A DNA stretch of 24,791 nucleotides from assembly GCA_023409265.1 (NCBI GenBank), contig JAEYHZ010000006.1, forward strand, positions 1 to 24,791. Reading direction: 5' to 3'. Below are positions 1 through 6,221 of this stretch, in pieces. The notes below the pieces were generated by a model, which was given only the letters and a program-made list of their open reading frames with translations, was not told where the DNA came from and did no database searches. The DNA comes from Bacillota bacterium. GTDB lineage: Bacteria; Bacillota; Clostridia; Acetivibrionales; DSM-1351. The number at the start of each line of letters is the position of its first letter. Position 1 is the first letter of the stretch. A program made the translations under genes and the position numbers.

Positions 1-257
1 ACCTGCAGGATGGCGGAAACCATGTTATATGGTTTGGGCAGAATTGGTCCTTGGAGCTGTACCAGCAGGCTAATAAAAGACTTCACCGGCAAGGTCAGAC
101 CCAGAAAGTCATCATCCATCACCTGACGGTCGAAGGTGGGGTTGACGAGGATGTTCTGGCTGCACTAGACGATAAAGGAGCTACACAGGACAGGCTGATG
201 TCGGCATTAAAAGCGAGAGTGGAAAAGGCAAAGGCTGGGGGTGACACCGCGGCATGA
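1..257 (+). CDS. SNF2-type DEAD/DEAH helicase, C-terminal fragment
   Basis: This is the 3' end of a gene that begins before the window; the frame is already open at position 3. The fragment reads through a segment ending in ANKRLHRQGQTQKV, which matches helicase motif VI (QxxxRxHRxGQ) of the SNF2/RAD54 superfamily II ATPases, where the arginines contact ATP. Phages of Firmicutes often carry a short SNF2 helicase of this kind at the end of the replication module. The stop codon overlaps the next start (ATGATGA), so the two genes are probably translationally coupled. The remaining helicase motifs are outside the window, so the full domain layout cannot be checked. Confidence 0.85.
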   Translation, partial: LQDGGNHVIWFGQNWSLELYQQANKRLHRQGQTQKVIIHHLTVEGGVDEDVLAALDDKGATQDRLMSALKARVEKAKAGGDTAA

Positions 258-838
258 TGAACCCATTTGGAATATCAGGATCCTGGAGAATAGATCCTGA
301 CAATAGGCAAGATAGAGGTAGCAGTAAGTGCATTACAAGAAAGATGACTGAAGAAGAAAAACTAAAATACGGTATATCCGTAGAATCGGAGGGTAGAGAC
401 ATGAAAGCATTAAATATTGATGTAAACAAAATGGTAGAGATATGTCGTTTACATGGTACAGGCACGGAAGGTGTAAAAGCTGTTGCTAAGGAATTTGGGC
501 TAACTGATAAGCAGGCCGAAAACCAAATATTCCTGAAAAAGATAAGGAGGCTTTTGGAAGCAAAGCCCCAGACTTTAGAAGAGATAAAGGAGCGGCCACT
601 AGTTCCAAAAGGAGTTGACCCAGGTAAAGTTAAGACTCCCAAAGTAATACCTCCACAAGCGCCACCTGAAGTTAAAAATATATTATCTGAACCTGAATCT
701 GAGGTTCTTGACAAAATAAAAGCTATTGTTGCTGAGAACAAGCAGTTAAAGGCTGTCTATGCCGAAAACGAAGTTTTACGTGAGAAACTGATCAAAGTTG
801 AAATTCTACTCAAAGAACTTTTGTCAGCGATATCTTGA
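254..838 (+). CDS. Phage protein with C-terminal coiled coil, unknown function
   Basis: I do not recognise this protein. The central part (about residues 60-100) is helical and basic and could be a small DNA-binding helix-turn-helix. A proline-rich linker follows, then a C-terminal leucine/glutamate heptad-like stretch (about residues 150-194) that suggests a coiled coil and oligomerisation. The start is uncertain. ATG at 254 overlaps the helicase stop and needs coupling. An in-frame ATG at 401 has a much better ribosome binding site (GGAGGG, 7 bases upstream) and would give a 145-residue protein. The frame stays open between the two, so I keep the long form, but the short form may be the main product. 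Confidence 0.7.
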   Translation: MMNPFGISGSWRIDPDNRQDRGSSKCITRKMTEEEKLKYGISVESEGRDMKALNIDVNKMVEICRLHGTGTEGVKAVAKEFGLTDKQAENQIFLKKIRRLLEAKPQTLEEIKERPLVPKGVDPGKVKTPKVIPPQAPPEVKNILSEPESEVLDKIKAIVAENKQLKAVYAENEVLREKLIKVEILLKELLSAIS

Positions 839-862
839 TAGTGTTAAAAATTTTTACAGTAT

Positions 863-883
863 CTTTCCGAACTGTTCGGGAAG
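863..883 (+). repeat. Perfectly paired 9-bp inverted repeat before a small membrane gene
   Basis: CTTTCCGAA and TTCGGGAAG pair over nine positions (one G-T wobble) around a CTG loop. The hairpin sits in the gap between two genes and ends four bases before the GGAGGA ribosome binding site at 887. No T-run follows, so it is not an ordinary terminator; it could be an operator or a translational control hairpin. Confidence 0.5.
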
Positions 884-895
884 ATGGGAGGAATT

Positions 896-1087
896 ATGAA
901 AAAAGCTATTGTAAATGAGTCTCTTAAAATTATAGGAATTACAGCCTTGGTTACTGTCACTTGGCAAGTGCTTGAATTAATAATTTGGGGTGAGATACGA
1001 ACTGATAAGGTTGATAATATTGTTGCTGGAATCCTAAGCATGTCGCTTTATTATAACCTAAGATATTGGAATGGTTCAGGAACATAA
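896..1087 (+). CDS. Small membrane protein, two predicted helices
   Basis: 63-residue protein with two hydrophobic segments, about residues 10-33 (IIGITALVTVTWQVLELIIW) and 42-55, separated by a short charged loop; probably an inner-membrane hairpin. The start is set by GGAGGA at 887-892, just before ATG 896; an upstream ATG at 884 lies in front of that site and is less likely. No family is recognised. Small membrane proteins are common in the early regions of prophages, and some block superinfection, but nothing here shows that role. Confidence 0.6.
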   Translation: MKKAIVNESLKIIGITALVTVTWQVLELIIWGEIRTDKVDNIVAGILSMSLYYNLRYWNGSGT

Positions 1088-1118
1088 TTAGTCTGTGAGG
1101 GAAAGAGGTCGGTTATAT

Positions 1119-1301
1119 ATGAAATGTGCAAGTTGTGGTAAAGAATTTGAACCAAAAAGAAAGAATCAAAAAAACTGTAAGGCTAACTGCCCTAAAATAC
1201 AAAAAATGCTTTATGGTGGTGGAATTAAGAGAAATGGGAAAACAACCACTGTTACTGGAACTGTAAACTGCATTTTATTTGCAAAAGGGTTGCTTAAGTA
1301 G
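1119..1301 (+). CDS. Small Cys4 zinc-ribbon-like protein
   Basis: 60-residue basic protein. An N-terminal knuckle C3-x2-C6-x13-C20-x3-C24 (starting MKCASCGKEFEPKR) is the pattern seen in many short phage zinc-finger proteins, where the four cysteines hold a Zn ion and the basic residues favour nucleic-acid binding. ATG 1119 has AGAGG about ten bases upstream. An in-frame GTG at 1095 exists but places extra residues before the conserved MKC start. The function is unknown. It sits in a run of small genes ahead of the late regulator, on the same strand and with short gaps. Confidence 0.65.
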   Translation: MKCASCGKEFEPKRKNQKNCKANCPKIQKMLYGGGIKRNGKTTTVTGTVNCILFAKGLLK

Positions 1302-1318
1302 AAAGTGAGGGATTAAGT

Positions 1319-1501
1319 TTGGATGACTTGGACTTATTAGAATACGAAGTCAACTGCCTTGCTATGGCTATCGTAAACCACACTAATGAAAATACTGGTG
1401 TCAGCGTTGAAGTAAGGCAGAATACCAACAACCATAATTTTGATTTTGCTGTAAATAAAATTAAAGAGTTTCTTGGTTTGAGCGAAGAACACGAGAGATA
1501 A
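1319..1501 (+). CDS. Small hypothetical phage protein
   Basis: 60-residue acidic protein with no recognised domain, probably cytosolic. It uses a TTG start at 1319, chosen because GAGGGA lies about seven bases upstream and the preceding gene has stopped at 1301. No membrane segment, signal peptide or metal-binding motif is visible. Its place between two other small phage genes, with an 18-base gap on the left and a strong ribosome binding site in the gap on the right, supports it being a real operon member rather than chance. Confidence 0.55.
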   Translation: MDDLDLLEYEVNCLAMAIVNHTNENTGVSVEVRQNTNNHNFDFAVNKIKEFLGLSEEHER

Positions 1502-1536
1502 ATATTAAATAAATCACTATTAGGGGGGTCTTTATT

Positions 1537-1794
1537 TTGAAGGAGCTGGCAAAGGAATATAAGCAGTCACTTAGATTACTGAGTAAACGCATTAATGAAC
1601 TTAAGATTCAGAAACAAGAGCTGGCTCTTCAACCATACAGCCCTGAAAGGGAAGGGGAAATTGAGGAGCTTAGGCAAAGGCTTAAGCCGTTAAATTCAAT
1701 GCTGAGTGATTTGAAAACAGTCTCAAAAGAAGTAGAACATTACTATGACAAAGGATGGTGGAGGAGTGAGGCATTCACACTTAACCAGAGATAA
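1537..1794 (+). CDS. Helical phage protein upstream of the late regulator
   Basis: 85-residue, highly charged helical protein. Nearly all of residues 1-68 are consistent with an antiparallel coiled coil (KELAKEYKQSLRLLSKRINE onward), ending in a conserved-looking YYDKGWWRSEAF segment. It starts at TTG 1537 behind a very strong site (AGGGGGG, 1522-1528). I recall similar small proteins directly before ArpU/sigma-like regulators in clostridial and bacillar phages, but no function is established. Its 3' end overlaps the start of the regulator gene in another frame, which suggests coupled translation and possibly a working partnership with it. Confidence 0.65.
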   Translation: MKELAKEYKQSLRLLSKRINELKIQKQELALQPYSPEREGEIEELRQRLKPLNSMLSDLKTVSKEVEHYYDKGWWRSEAFTLNQR

Positions 1795-2059
1795 CCTTGA
1801 AGGGCTGTATACACTTGGACCGGGCATGGAAAAGCCGGCTACAAATGCTGAAAAGATTAAAAAAATGAAGCAGTTTCTCAAGGTTGCAATGCAATTTTCA
1901 TTAACGAACCGGCAGCGTCAAGTAGTTCGGCTGTATTACCTTGAAGAGAAAAAAGCAGTTGAGGTAGCTGAAGAATTACATATAAGCAGGCAGGCTGTGT
2001 ATCGGATATTAAAGGATTCACGTATTAAATTAAAAAAAATAAAAATATTTTTAAAATGA
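1745..2059 (+). CDS. Sigma-70 region 4-like late transcription regulator (ArpU/RinA type)
   Basis: About 100 residues. The C-terminal half, from roughly residue 52 (FSLTNRQRQVVRLYYLEEKK), is a sigma-70 region 4-like helix-turn-helix; VAEELHISRQAVYRILKDSR is the recognition part. Proteins of this type sit at the end of the early region in Firmicutes phages and switch on the late (packaging, head, tail) operon, which fits the terminase genes that follow. ATG 1745 has no clear ribosome binding site; GTG 1766, in the same frame with AAGGATGG upstream, may be the true start. Both overlap the preceding gene. The inverted-repeat cluster right after the stop is a plausible target. Confidence 0.8.
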   Translation: MTKDGGGVRHSHLTRDNLEGLYTLGPGMEKPATNAEKIKKMKQFLKVAMQFSLTNRQRQVVRLYYLEEKKAVEVAEELHISRQAVYRILKDSRIKLKKIKIFLK

Positions 2060-2077
2060 CAACATTTTGTGTTGTCA
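2057..2077 (+). repeat. Inverted repeat overlapping the regulator stop codon
   Basis: TGACAACA and TGTTGTCA form a perfect 8-bp inverted repeat around TTTTG. It begins with the stop codon of the late-regulator gene and has no T-run, so a protein-binding operator is at least as likely as an RNA hairpin. The right arm contains TTGTCA, a fair -35 hexamer. Confidence 0.5.
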
Positions 2078-2078
2078 A

Positions 2079-2121
2079 AAGGGCGTTTTTTACCCTTATA
2101 TATAGAGGGTATTTTTACCCT
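2079..2121 (+). promoter_or_regulatory. Pair of AGGG/CCCT inverted repeats with alternative pairings
   Basis: Two palindromes lie side by side. AAGGG...CCCTT is at 2079-2097 and AGGGTA-TTTT-TACCCT is at 2106-2121. The inner arms ACCCT (2092-2096) and AGGGT (2106-2110) can also pair with each other, so the RNA has mutually exclusive folds. A weak promoter could be read through the left part (TTGTCA at 2072, TATATA at 2097, spacing 19). The region lies between the late regulator and the packaging genes, where a late promoter or antiterminator site is expected. Confidence 0.4.
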
Positions 2122-2174
2122 AACAAAATTTAATAGAGTATCAAAGGGACTAAGAAACACACGAAAGCAGCGTA

Positions 2175-2190
2175 GTGAATATGTATTCAC
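2175..2190 (+). repeat. 16-bp palindrome
   Basis: GTGAATA and TATTCAC flank TG as a perfect palindrome about 15 bases before the terminator at 2206. It may be an operator half-site pair or part of a short structured RNA that ends at that terminator. Confidence 0.4.
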
Positions 2191-2205
2191 AGCATAACGT
2201 GTTCA

Positions 2206-2235
2206 GGGAGATAGACGGATACTATCTCCCTTTTA
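2206..2235 (+). terminator. Intrinsic terminator after the early operon
   Basis: A perfect 9-bp stem, GGGAGATAG / CTATCTCCC, with a 7-base loop, followed by TTTTA. It ends either the early operon or a short untranslated RNA starting within 2080-2200. Confidence 0.7.
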
Positions 2236-2382
2236 GCTGCTTAAATTATTCATGGATTACATGACAATAGGGTAAATAGTATTGTGCTATTAGTAGATGT
2301 GTTAAAGGAAAACTGTAAAATAAAGAAGGATTATACAAAACAATGTAGAAATAGATGTAAAAAACAAAAGGAGAATTTATTT

Positions 2383-2583
2383 ATGTTTTCATCTGTATAT
2401 GTAAATTTTATTGACGGAAAAGAATTGTATTTGAGAACAAATGAAAATGATCAGGAAGAATTAAGAAGTTGGCTTAAAAGGGATACTCAATCTGGTTTCG
2501 TAATATCAGGGCAAGGGGAAAGTAGAACACAGGAATATTGTTTAATAAAGAACAATATAAAATATGTGTTGTTCACAAATTAA
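2383..2583 (+). CDS. Small hypothetical protein between two terminators
   Basis: 66-residue protein of unknown function, predicted mixed alpha/beta with hydrophobic strands at both ends (MFSSVYVNFIDG at the start, NIKYVLFTN at the end); probably a small cytosolic domain. ATG 2383 has AAAGGAG nine bases upstream, which makes it a much better start than the in-frame GTG at 2284. The gene is bracketed by terminators at 2206 and 2604, so it looks separately transcribed or attenuated relative to the late operon. Confidence 0.55.
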   Translation: MFSSVYVNFIDGKELYLRTNENDQEELRSWLKRDTQSGFVISGQGESRTQEYCLIKNNIKYVLFTN

Positions 2584-2603
2584 ATAACTGGAAGGAATAA
2601 ATT

Positions 2604-2624
2604 AGGGCCTTCGGGCTCTTTTTT
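2604..2624 (+). terminator. Intrinsic terminator with UUCG loop before the terminase genes
   Basis: AGGGCC and GGCTCT pair over six positions (one G-T wobble) around the stable loop TTCG, followed by a T-run. It lies 28 bases before the terminase start. Late expression must therefore start after it or read through it, as an antitermination system would allow. Confidence 0.75.
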
Positions 2625-2651
2625 AATTCCATTAAAAGGATGTGAGCCTGA

Positions 2652-3164
2652 ATGGCTAAATTAACAGCAAAGCAAGAAATGTTTGTACAGGAATACCTGA
2701 TAGATTTAAATGCTACTCAGGCTGCTATAAGAGCAGGATATAGTACGGCAACAGCAAAAGAAATAGGATGTGAGAATTTAACAAAACTTAACATTCGCGC
2801 ACGTATAGACGAGGCCCTGGCTGAACGTTCAAAACGGACAGGGATAAATCAGGACCGGGTACTTCGAGAGATTGCCCGTATAGCTTTCGTTAATGCAGAG
2901 AATGTTATAAATCCTAATGATGCTACTGTTAAAGAAGATGCTTCAGAAGATGATACTGCTGCAATAGCTTCTGTAAAAGTTAAAACAGTATCAGGTGATG
3001 AATTCGACAGTACAGAAAGAGAGATTAAGTTTGCAGATAAACTGAAAGCTCTGGAGCTCCTTGGAAAGCACTTGGGAATGTTTAAGGATAAAGTGGAAGT
3101 ATCTGTACTCAACGAGGAAAAGAGTAAGCTCGATAATATAATTACTCAAATGCGGGGTGGGTAG
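2652..3164 (+). CDS. terS: Terminase small subunit
   Basis: 170 residues, usual length for the Terminase_2 family. The N-terminal helix-turn-helix (KLTAKQEMFVQEYLIDLNATQAAIRAGYS, about residues 3-31) is the family signature and binds the packaging (cos or pac) site. The remainder forms the oligomerisation helices and a C-terminal segment that contacts the large subunit. ATG 2652 follows AAAGGATGTGAG. The large-subunit gene starts two bases after the stop. Together they form the DNA-packaging motor that docks on the portal. Confidence 0.95.
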   Translation: MAKLTAKQEMFVQEYLIDLNATQAAIRAGYSTATAKEIGCENLTKLNIRARIDEALAERSKRTGINQDRVLREIARIAFVNAENVINPNDATVKEDASEDDTAAIASVKVKTVSGDEFDSTEREIKFADKLKALELLGKHLGMFKDKVEVSVLNEEKSKLDNIITQMRGG

Positions 3165-3166
3165 TA

Positions 3167-4525
3167 TTGAGCCAAGAAAATTTAATACTATCTGACAAAT
3201 ACAAAGCTTTTATAAGACATACTGCTCCGGTTGAGTTTCTGGAAGGTACCACAGCAGCAGGTAAAACGACAGTAGGTATATTCAAATTTATGCTACTGGT
3301 AGCAGAGAGTAAAAAGAAATACCATATCATAGCTGCCAAGGACACGGGTACCGCAGAAAAAAATATTATAAACAAGGATCTTGGCATTATTGATGACTTT
3401 GGGGTACTAACTGAGTATAACGGTAATGGATCCAAAGATGAAAAAATACCCCATATCGTTTATCACACGAGTAAGGGTGATAAGATTGTTTATGTGATGG
3501 GTTATGCGGATAAGAAGAAATGGCAAAAAGCACTTGGGGGCCAGTACGGCTGTCTATACATTGACGAAATCAATACGGCTGACATAGATTTTGTACGCGA
3601 ATCCATTATGCGTGCTGATTATACAATGGGAACACTTAACCCCGATGATCCGAATTTGACGGTTTACAAAGAGTATATTAACTGCAGCAGACCACTTCCC
3701 GAATGGGAGAAGGAAACTCCAAAAGAAATAAGAGACATGCTAAAAGAAGAACCGAAGCCTGGCTGGGTGCACTGGTTCTTTTCTTTTACCCATAATTTGG
3801 GGCTGAGCAAAGAGAAAATAGCCCAGATTATAATGAACGTGCCCAAGGGTACGAAGTTGTATAAGAATAAAATACAGGGATTACGAGGCAGGGCAACCGG
3901 ACTGATATTCGGCAACTTTACCCGAGAGAAGAATGTTATCACCCGGGATCAGGCAAAGAAATATAAATATGTTTATTTCTCAGCCGGTCTCGATACAGCA
4001 TACTCTCAGGAAAGTCCGGATACATTCGCTTTTATCTATGTCGGCATAACTGACAAGGGTAAGGTAGTAGTGCTGAGTGAAGAAGTATATAACAACGCAA
4101 ACCTTGACATACCACTGGCACCTTCGGATATAGCACCGAGGTTTTTCGCATTTTTGGAGCGTAACCGGAAAGAATGGGGCTTTGCTCGTGACACCTTTAT
4201 TGATAGTGCGGACCAGGCAACAATAACTGAGCTTAATAAATATAAGCGTGAGCATGCTTGTGTATATAACTTTCTGAATGCCTACAAAAAGATAACAATT
4301 ATAGACCGTATACACCTTATGCTTGGCTGGATTAACTGTAATGATGTTGTGTTCTATGAGGTAGTTGATACCTGCGTTAATCATATAGGCGAGCTTGAAA
4401 GTTATAGCTGGAAGGAAGATAAGTACGAGCCAGAAGATGCAAACGACCATACGATTAACGGTAGTCAGTATGCTTGGATACCGTTTAAAACAAAGATAGG
4501 AAACTATAAGGAGGATAAAGCATGA
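3167..4525 (+). CDS. terL: Terminase large subunit
   Basis: 452 residues, PBSX/Terminase_3-like. The N-terminal ATPase has a Walker A at residues 27-35 (GTTAAGKTT) and a Walker B at 129-134 (CLYIDE), with a following GTLNPDDPN segment. The C-terminal RNase H-like nuclease shows its acidic residues at D276 (AGLDTAYS), D346 (FIDSADQ) and D427 (ANDHTINGSQY). It cuts concatemeric phage DNA and pumps it into the prohead. The start is TTG 3167, two bases after the small-subunit stop, with GGGGTGGG upstream. The stop overlaps the portal ATG. Confidence 0.95.
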   Translation: MSQENLILSDKYKAFIRHTAPVEFLEGTTAAGKTTVGIFKFMLLVAESKKKYHIIAAKDTGTAEKNIINKDLGIIDDFGVLTEYNGNGSKDEKIPHIVYHTSKGDKIVYVMGYADKKKWQKALGGQYGCLYIDEINTADIDFVRESIMRADYTMGTLNPDDPNLTVYKEYINCSRPLPEWEKETPKEIRDMLKEEPKPGWVHWFFSFTHNLGLSKEKIAQIIMNVPKGTKLYKNKIQGLRGRATGLIFGNFTREKNVITRDQAKKYKYVYFSAGLDTAYSQESPDTFAFIYVGITDKGKVVVLSEEVYNNANLDIPLAPSDIAPRFFAFLERNRKEWGFARDTFIDSADQATITELNKYKREHACVYNFLNAYKKITIIDRIHLMLGWINCNDVVFYEVVDTCVNHIGELESYSWKEDKYEPEDANDHTINGSQYAWIPFKTKIGNYKEDKA

Positions 4526-6207
4526 GCCTGTTAGGGGGATTACGAAATATGCTTATAAAAATACTTAAAATACAGCCTGCACAGGAAAGTAGAGTCATAA
4601 CCATTAAAGAACCTTTTTCCTTTGCTGCAAATGTACTCCGAAATCGTATCTGGTATCGCGGAGATCCGTCAGAGCTGGAACAGTTCTATAAGCAGACTGC
4701 TAATGACGCGGTAAGCAAGGGGCGTTTTTGGGCTGCTGTTCCTTCAGATGGTTTAGCAATCAGAAAGATACACTCGGGACTGCCGGCAATGATCGCTGAC
4801 AGGCTTTCTGATATCGTCATCGCGGATCTGGATAGCATAGAGCTAAAGAATCCGACTGAAACAGAACTGTGGAACGAAATAAGTAAGGACAACAAGGCTG
4901 ATAAGCTCCTTGGTGAAGCAATAACAGATACCCTTGTTGAAGGTGATGGAGCATTCAAGATAACTATTGATACAGACGTGACAAAATACCCTCTTATTGA
5001 GTTTTATTCCGGAGAACGTGTTGACTACATATACAATCGTGGCAGAATACAGGAGGTTATTTTTTATACTGATTACTCTGTAAAGGAAAAGGATTACCGG
5101 CTTGCGGAGACATATGGCAAAGGGTATATAAGATATAAGCTATACGATGCTGCGGGCAAAGAGGTTGCTCTTACTACGGTTCCTGAAACAGCAGTACTAC
5201 AGGATATTACATTCACAGATGATTTTATAATGGCTGTACCGTTGATGTTTTTTAAATCCCCAAAATGGCAGGGGCGCGGTAAGAGTTTATTTGATGGTGG
5301 TAAATCAGACGACTTCGATGCACTTGACGAGGTTATAAGCCAGTGGGTGGACGCTATCCGGTCAGGTAGGGTACAGAAATACATCCCAGAGGATCTTATT
5401 CCAAAGAATCCCGAAACAGGAGCACTGCTAAAGCCGAACCCATTCGACAACCAGTTTATTGGTATAGGTTCCTCGTTATCTGAAGATGCAAAAAGTAAAA
5501 TAGAAACCGTGCAACCAACTATCATGTATGAAGCGTTTGTAGCCAGCTATGCGTCTATATTGGATGTTTGCTTGCAGGGGATTATTAGTCCATCAACATT
5601 AGGTATAGATTTGAAAAAAACCGACAACGCAGAAAGTCAGAGAGAAAAAGAAAAGGCTACACTTTATACTCGAGGGAAAATAATAGATGCTTTAAACGAG
5701 GTTATACCGCAATTAGTGAGTGTTGTTTTAAAAGCATATGACACTATGAGCGAAAGAAGTGCTGGTGAATATGAAGCCTCAGTATCATTTGGGGAGTATG
5801 CAAGCCCCAGCTTTGATACAGTTGTTGAAACCGTTGGGAAAGCAAAAACATACGGAATAATGTCTATAGAACAGTGCATTGAAGAACTTTATGGCGATAC
5901 CTGGACTGATAAGGACAAAGCAGCGGAGGTATTGAGGATTAAAGAGGAACAAGGATTAATGGCTACAGATGAACCTGCTGTCGCCGGCCAGGATGGTGAC
6001 TTAATTACTGATGATGGAACCGAGGATATTGAAGGTGCTAAGTCGTTGAATCTGAATGGCGCGCAGATGGCTAGTTTACTTGCGGTGGTGAGGTCGGTTA
6101 AGGCTGGAGAAATATCAAGCACAGCTGCAATTGCTCTTGTTACAAGTTCTTTTGGTATGTCAGATGCGCAGGCCAGAAGCATACTTGAAGATAATAATGC
6201 GATATAA
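4522..6207 (+). CDS. Portal protein
   Basis: 561 residues, SPP1 gp6-like portal family (Phage_prot_Gp6 type). Twelve copies form the ring at one capsid vertex through which DNA enters and leaves. The segment SPSTLGIDLKKTDNAESQRE near residues 357-376 is typical of clostridial members and marks the central stem and wing region. The C-terminal 80 residues are acidic and glycine-rich and less conserved. ATG 4522 overlaps the terminase stop and has an excellent ribosome binding site (AAGGAGGATAAAGC). Position between terminase and minor capsid gene is the classical order. Confidence 0.93.
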   Translation: MSLLGGLRNMLIKILKIQPAQESRVITIKEPFSFAANVLRNRIWYRGDPSELEQFYKQTANDAVSKGRFWAAVPSDGLAIRKIHSGLPAMIADRLSDIVIADLDSIELKNPTETELWNEISKDNKADKLLGEAITDTLVEGDGAFKITIDTDVTKYPLIEFYSGERVDYIYNRGRIQEVIFYTDYSVKEKDYRLAETYGKGYIRYKLYDAAGKEVALTTVPETAVLQDITFTDDFIMAVPLMFFKSPKWQGRGKSLFDGGKSDDFDALDEVISQWVDAIRSGRVQKYIPEDLIPKNPETGALLKPNPFDNQFIGIGSSLSEDAKSKIETVQPTIMYEAFVASYASILDVCLQGIISPSTLGIDLKKTDNAESQREKEKATLYTRGKIIDALNEVIPQLVSVVLKAYDTMSERSAGEYEASVSFGEYASPSFDTVVETVGKAKTYGIMSIEQCIEELYGDTWTDKDKAAEVLRIKEEQGLMATDEPAVAGQDGDLITDDGTEDIEGAKSLNLNGAQMASLLAVVRSVKAGEISSTAAIALVTSSFGMSDAQARSILEDNNAI

Positions 6208-6221
6208 AGGGGTGAGGGGCC

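Noticed and set aside
181..741. Long open frame on the minus strand (186 codons)
   Set aside because: Lies wholly opposite the coiled-coil gene, has no ribosome binding site, and its translation is serine/phenylalanine-rich as expected from antisense reading.
863..883. LexA box at CCGAACTGTTCGG
   Set aside because: The half-sites are separated by one base rather than four, so it does not fit the Gram-positive LexA operator.
3142..3435. 97-codon minus-strand frame across the terminase subunit junction
   Set aside because: Overlaps both terminase genes entirely on the other strand and shows no start signal.
3980..4450. 156-codon minus-strand frame opposite the terminase large subunit
   Set aside because: Shadow of a conserved gene, with no ribosome binding site and no family resemblance.
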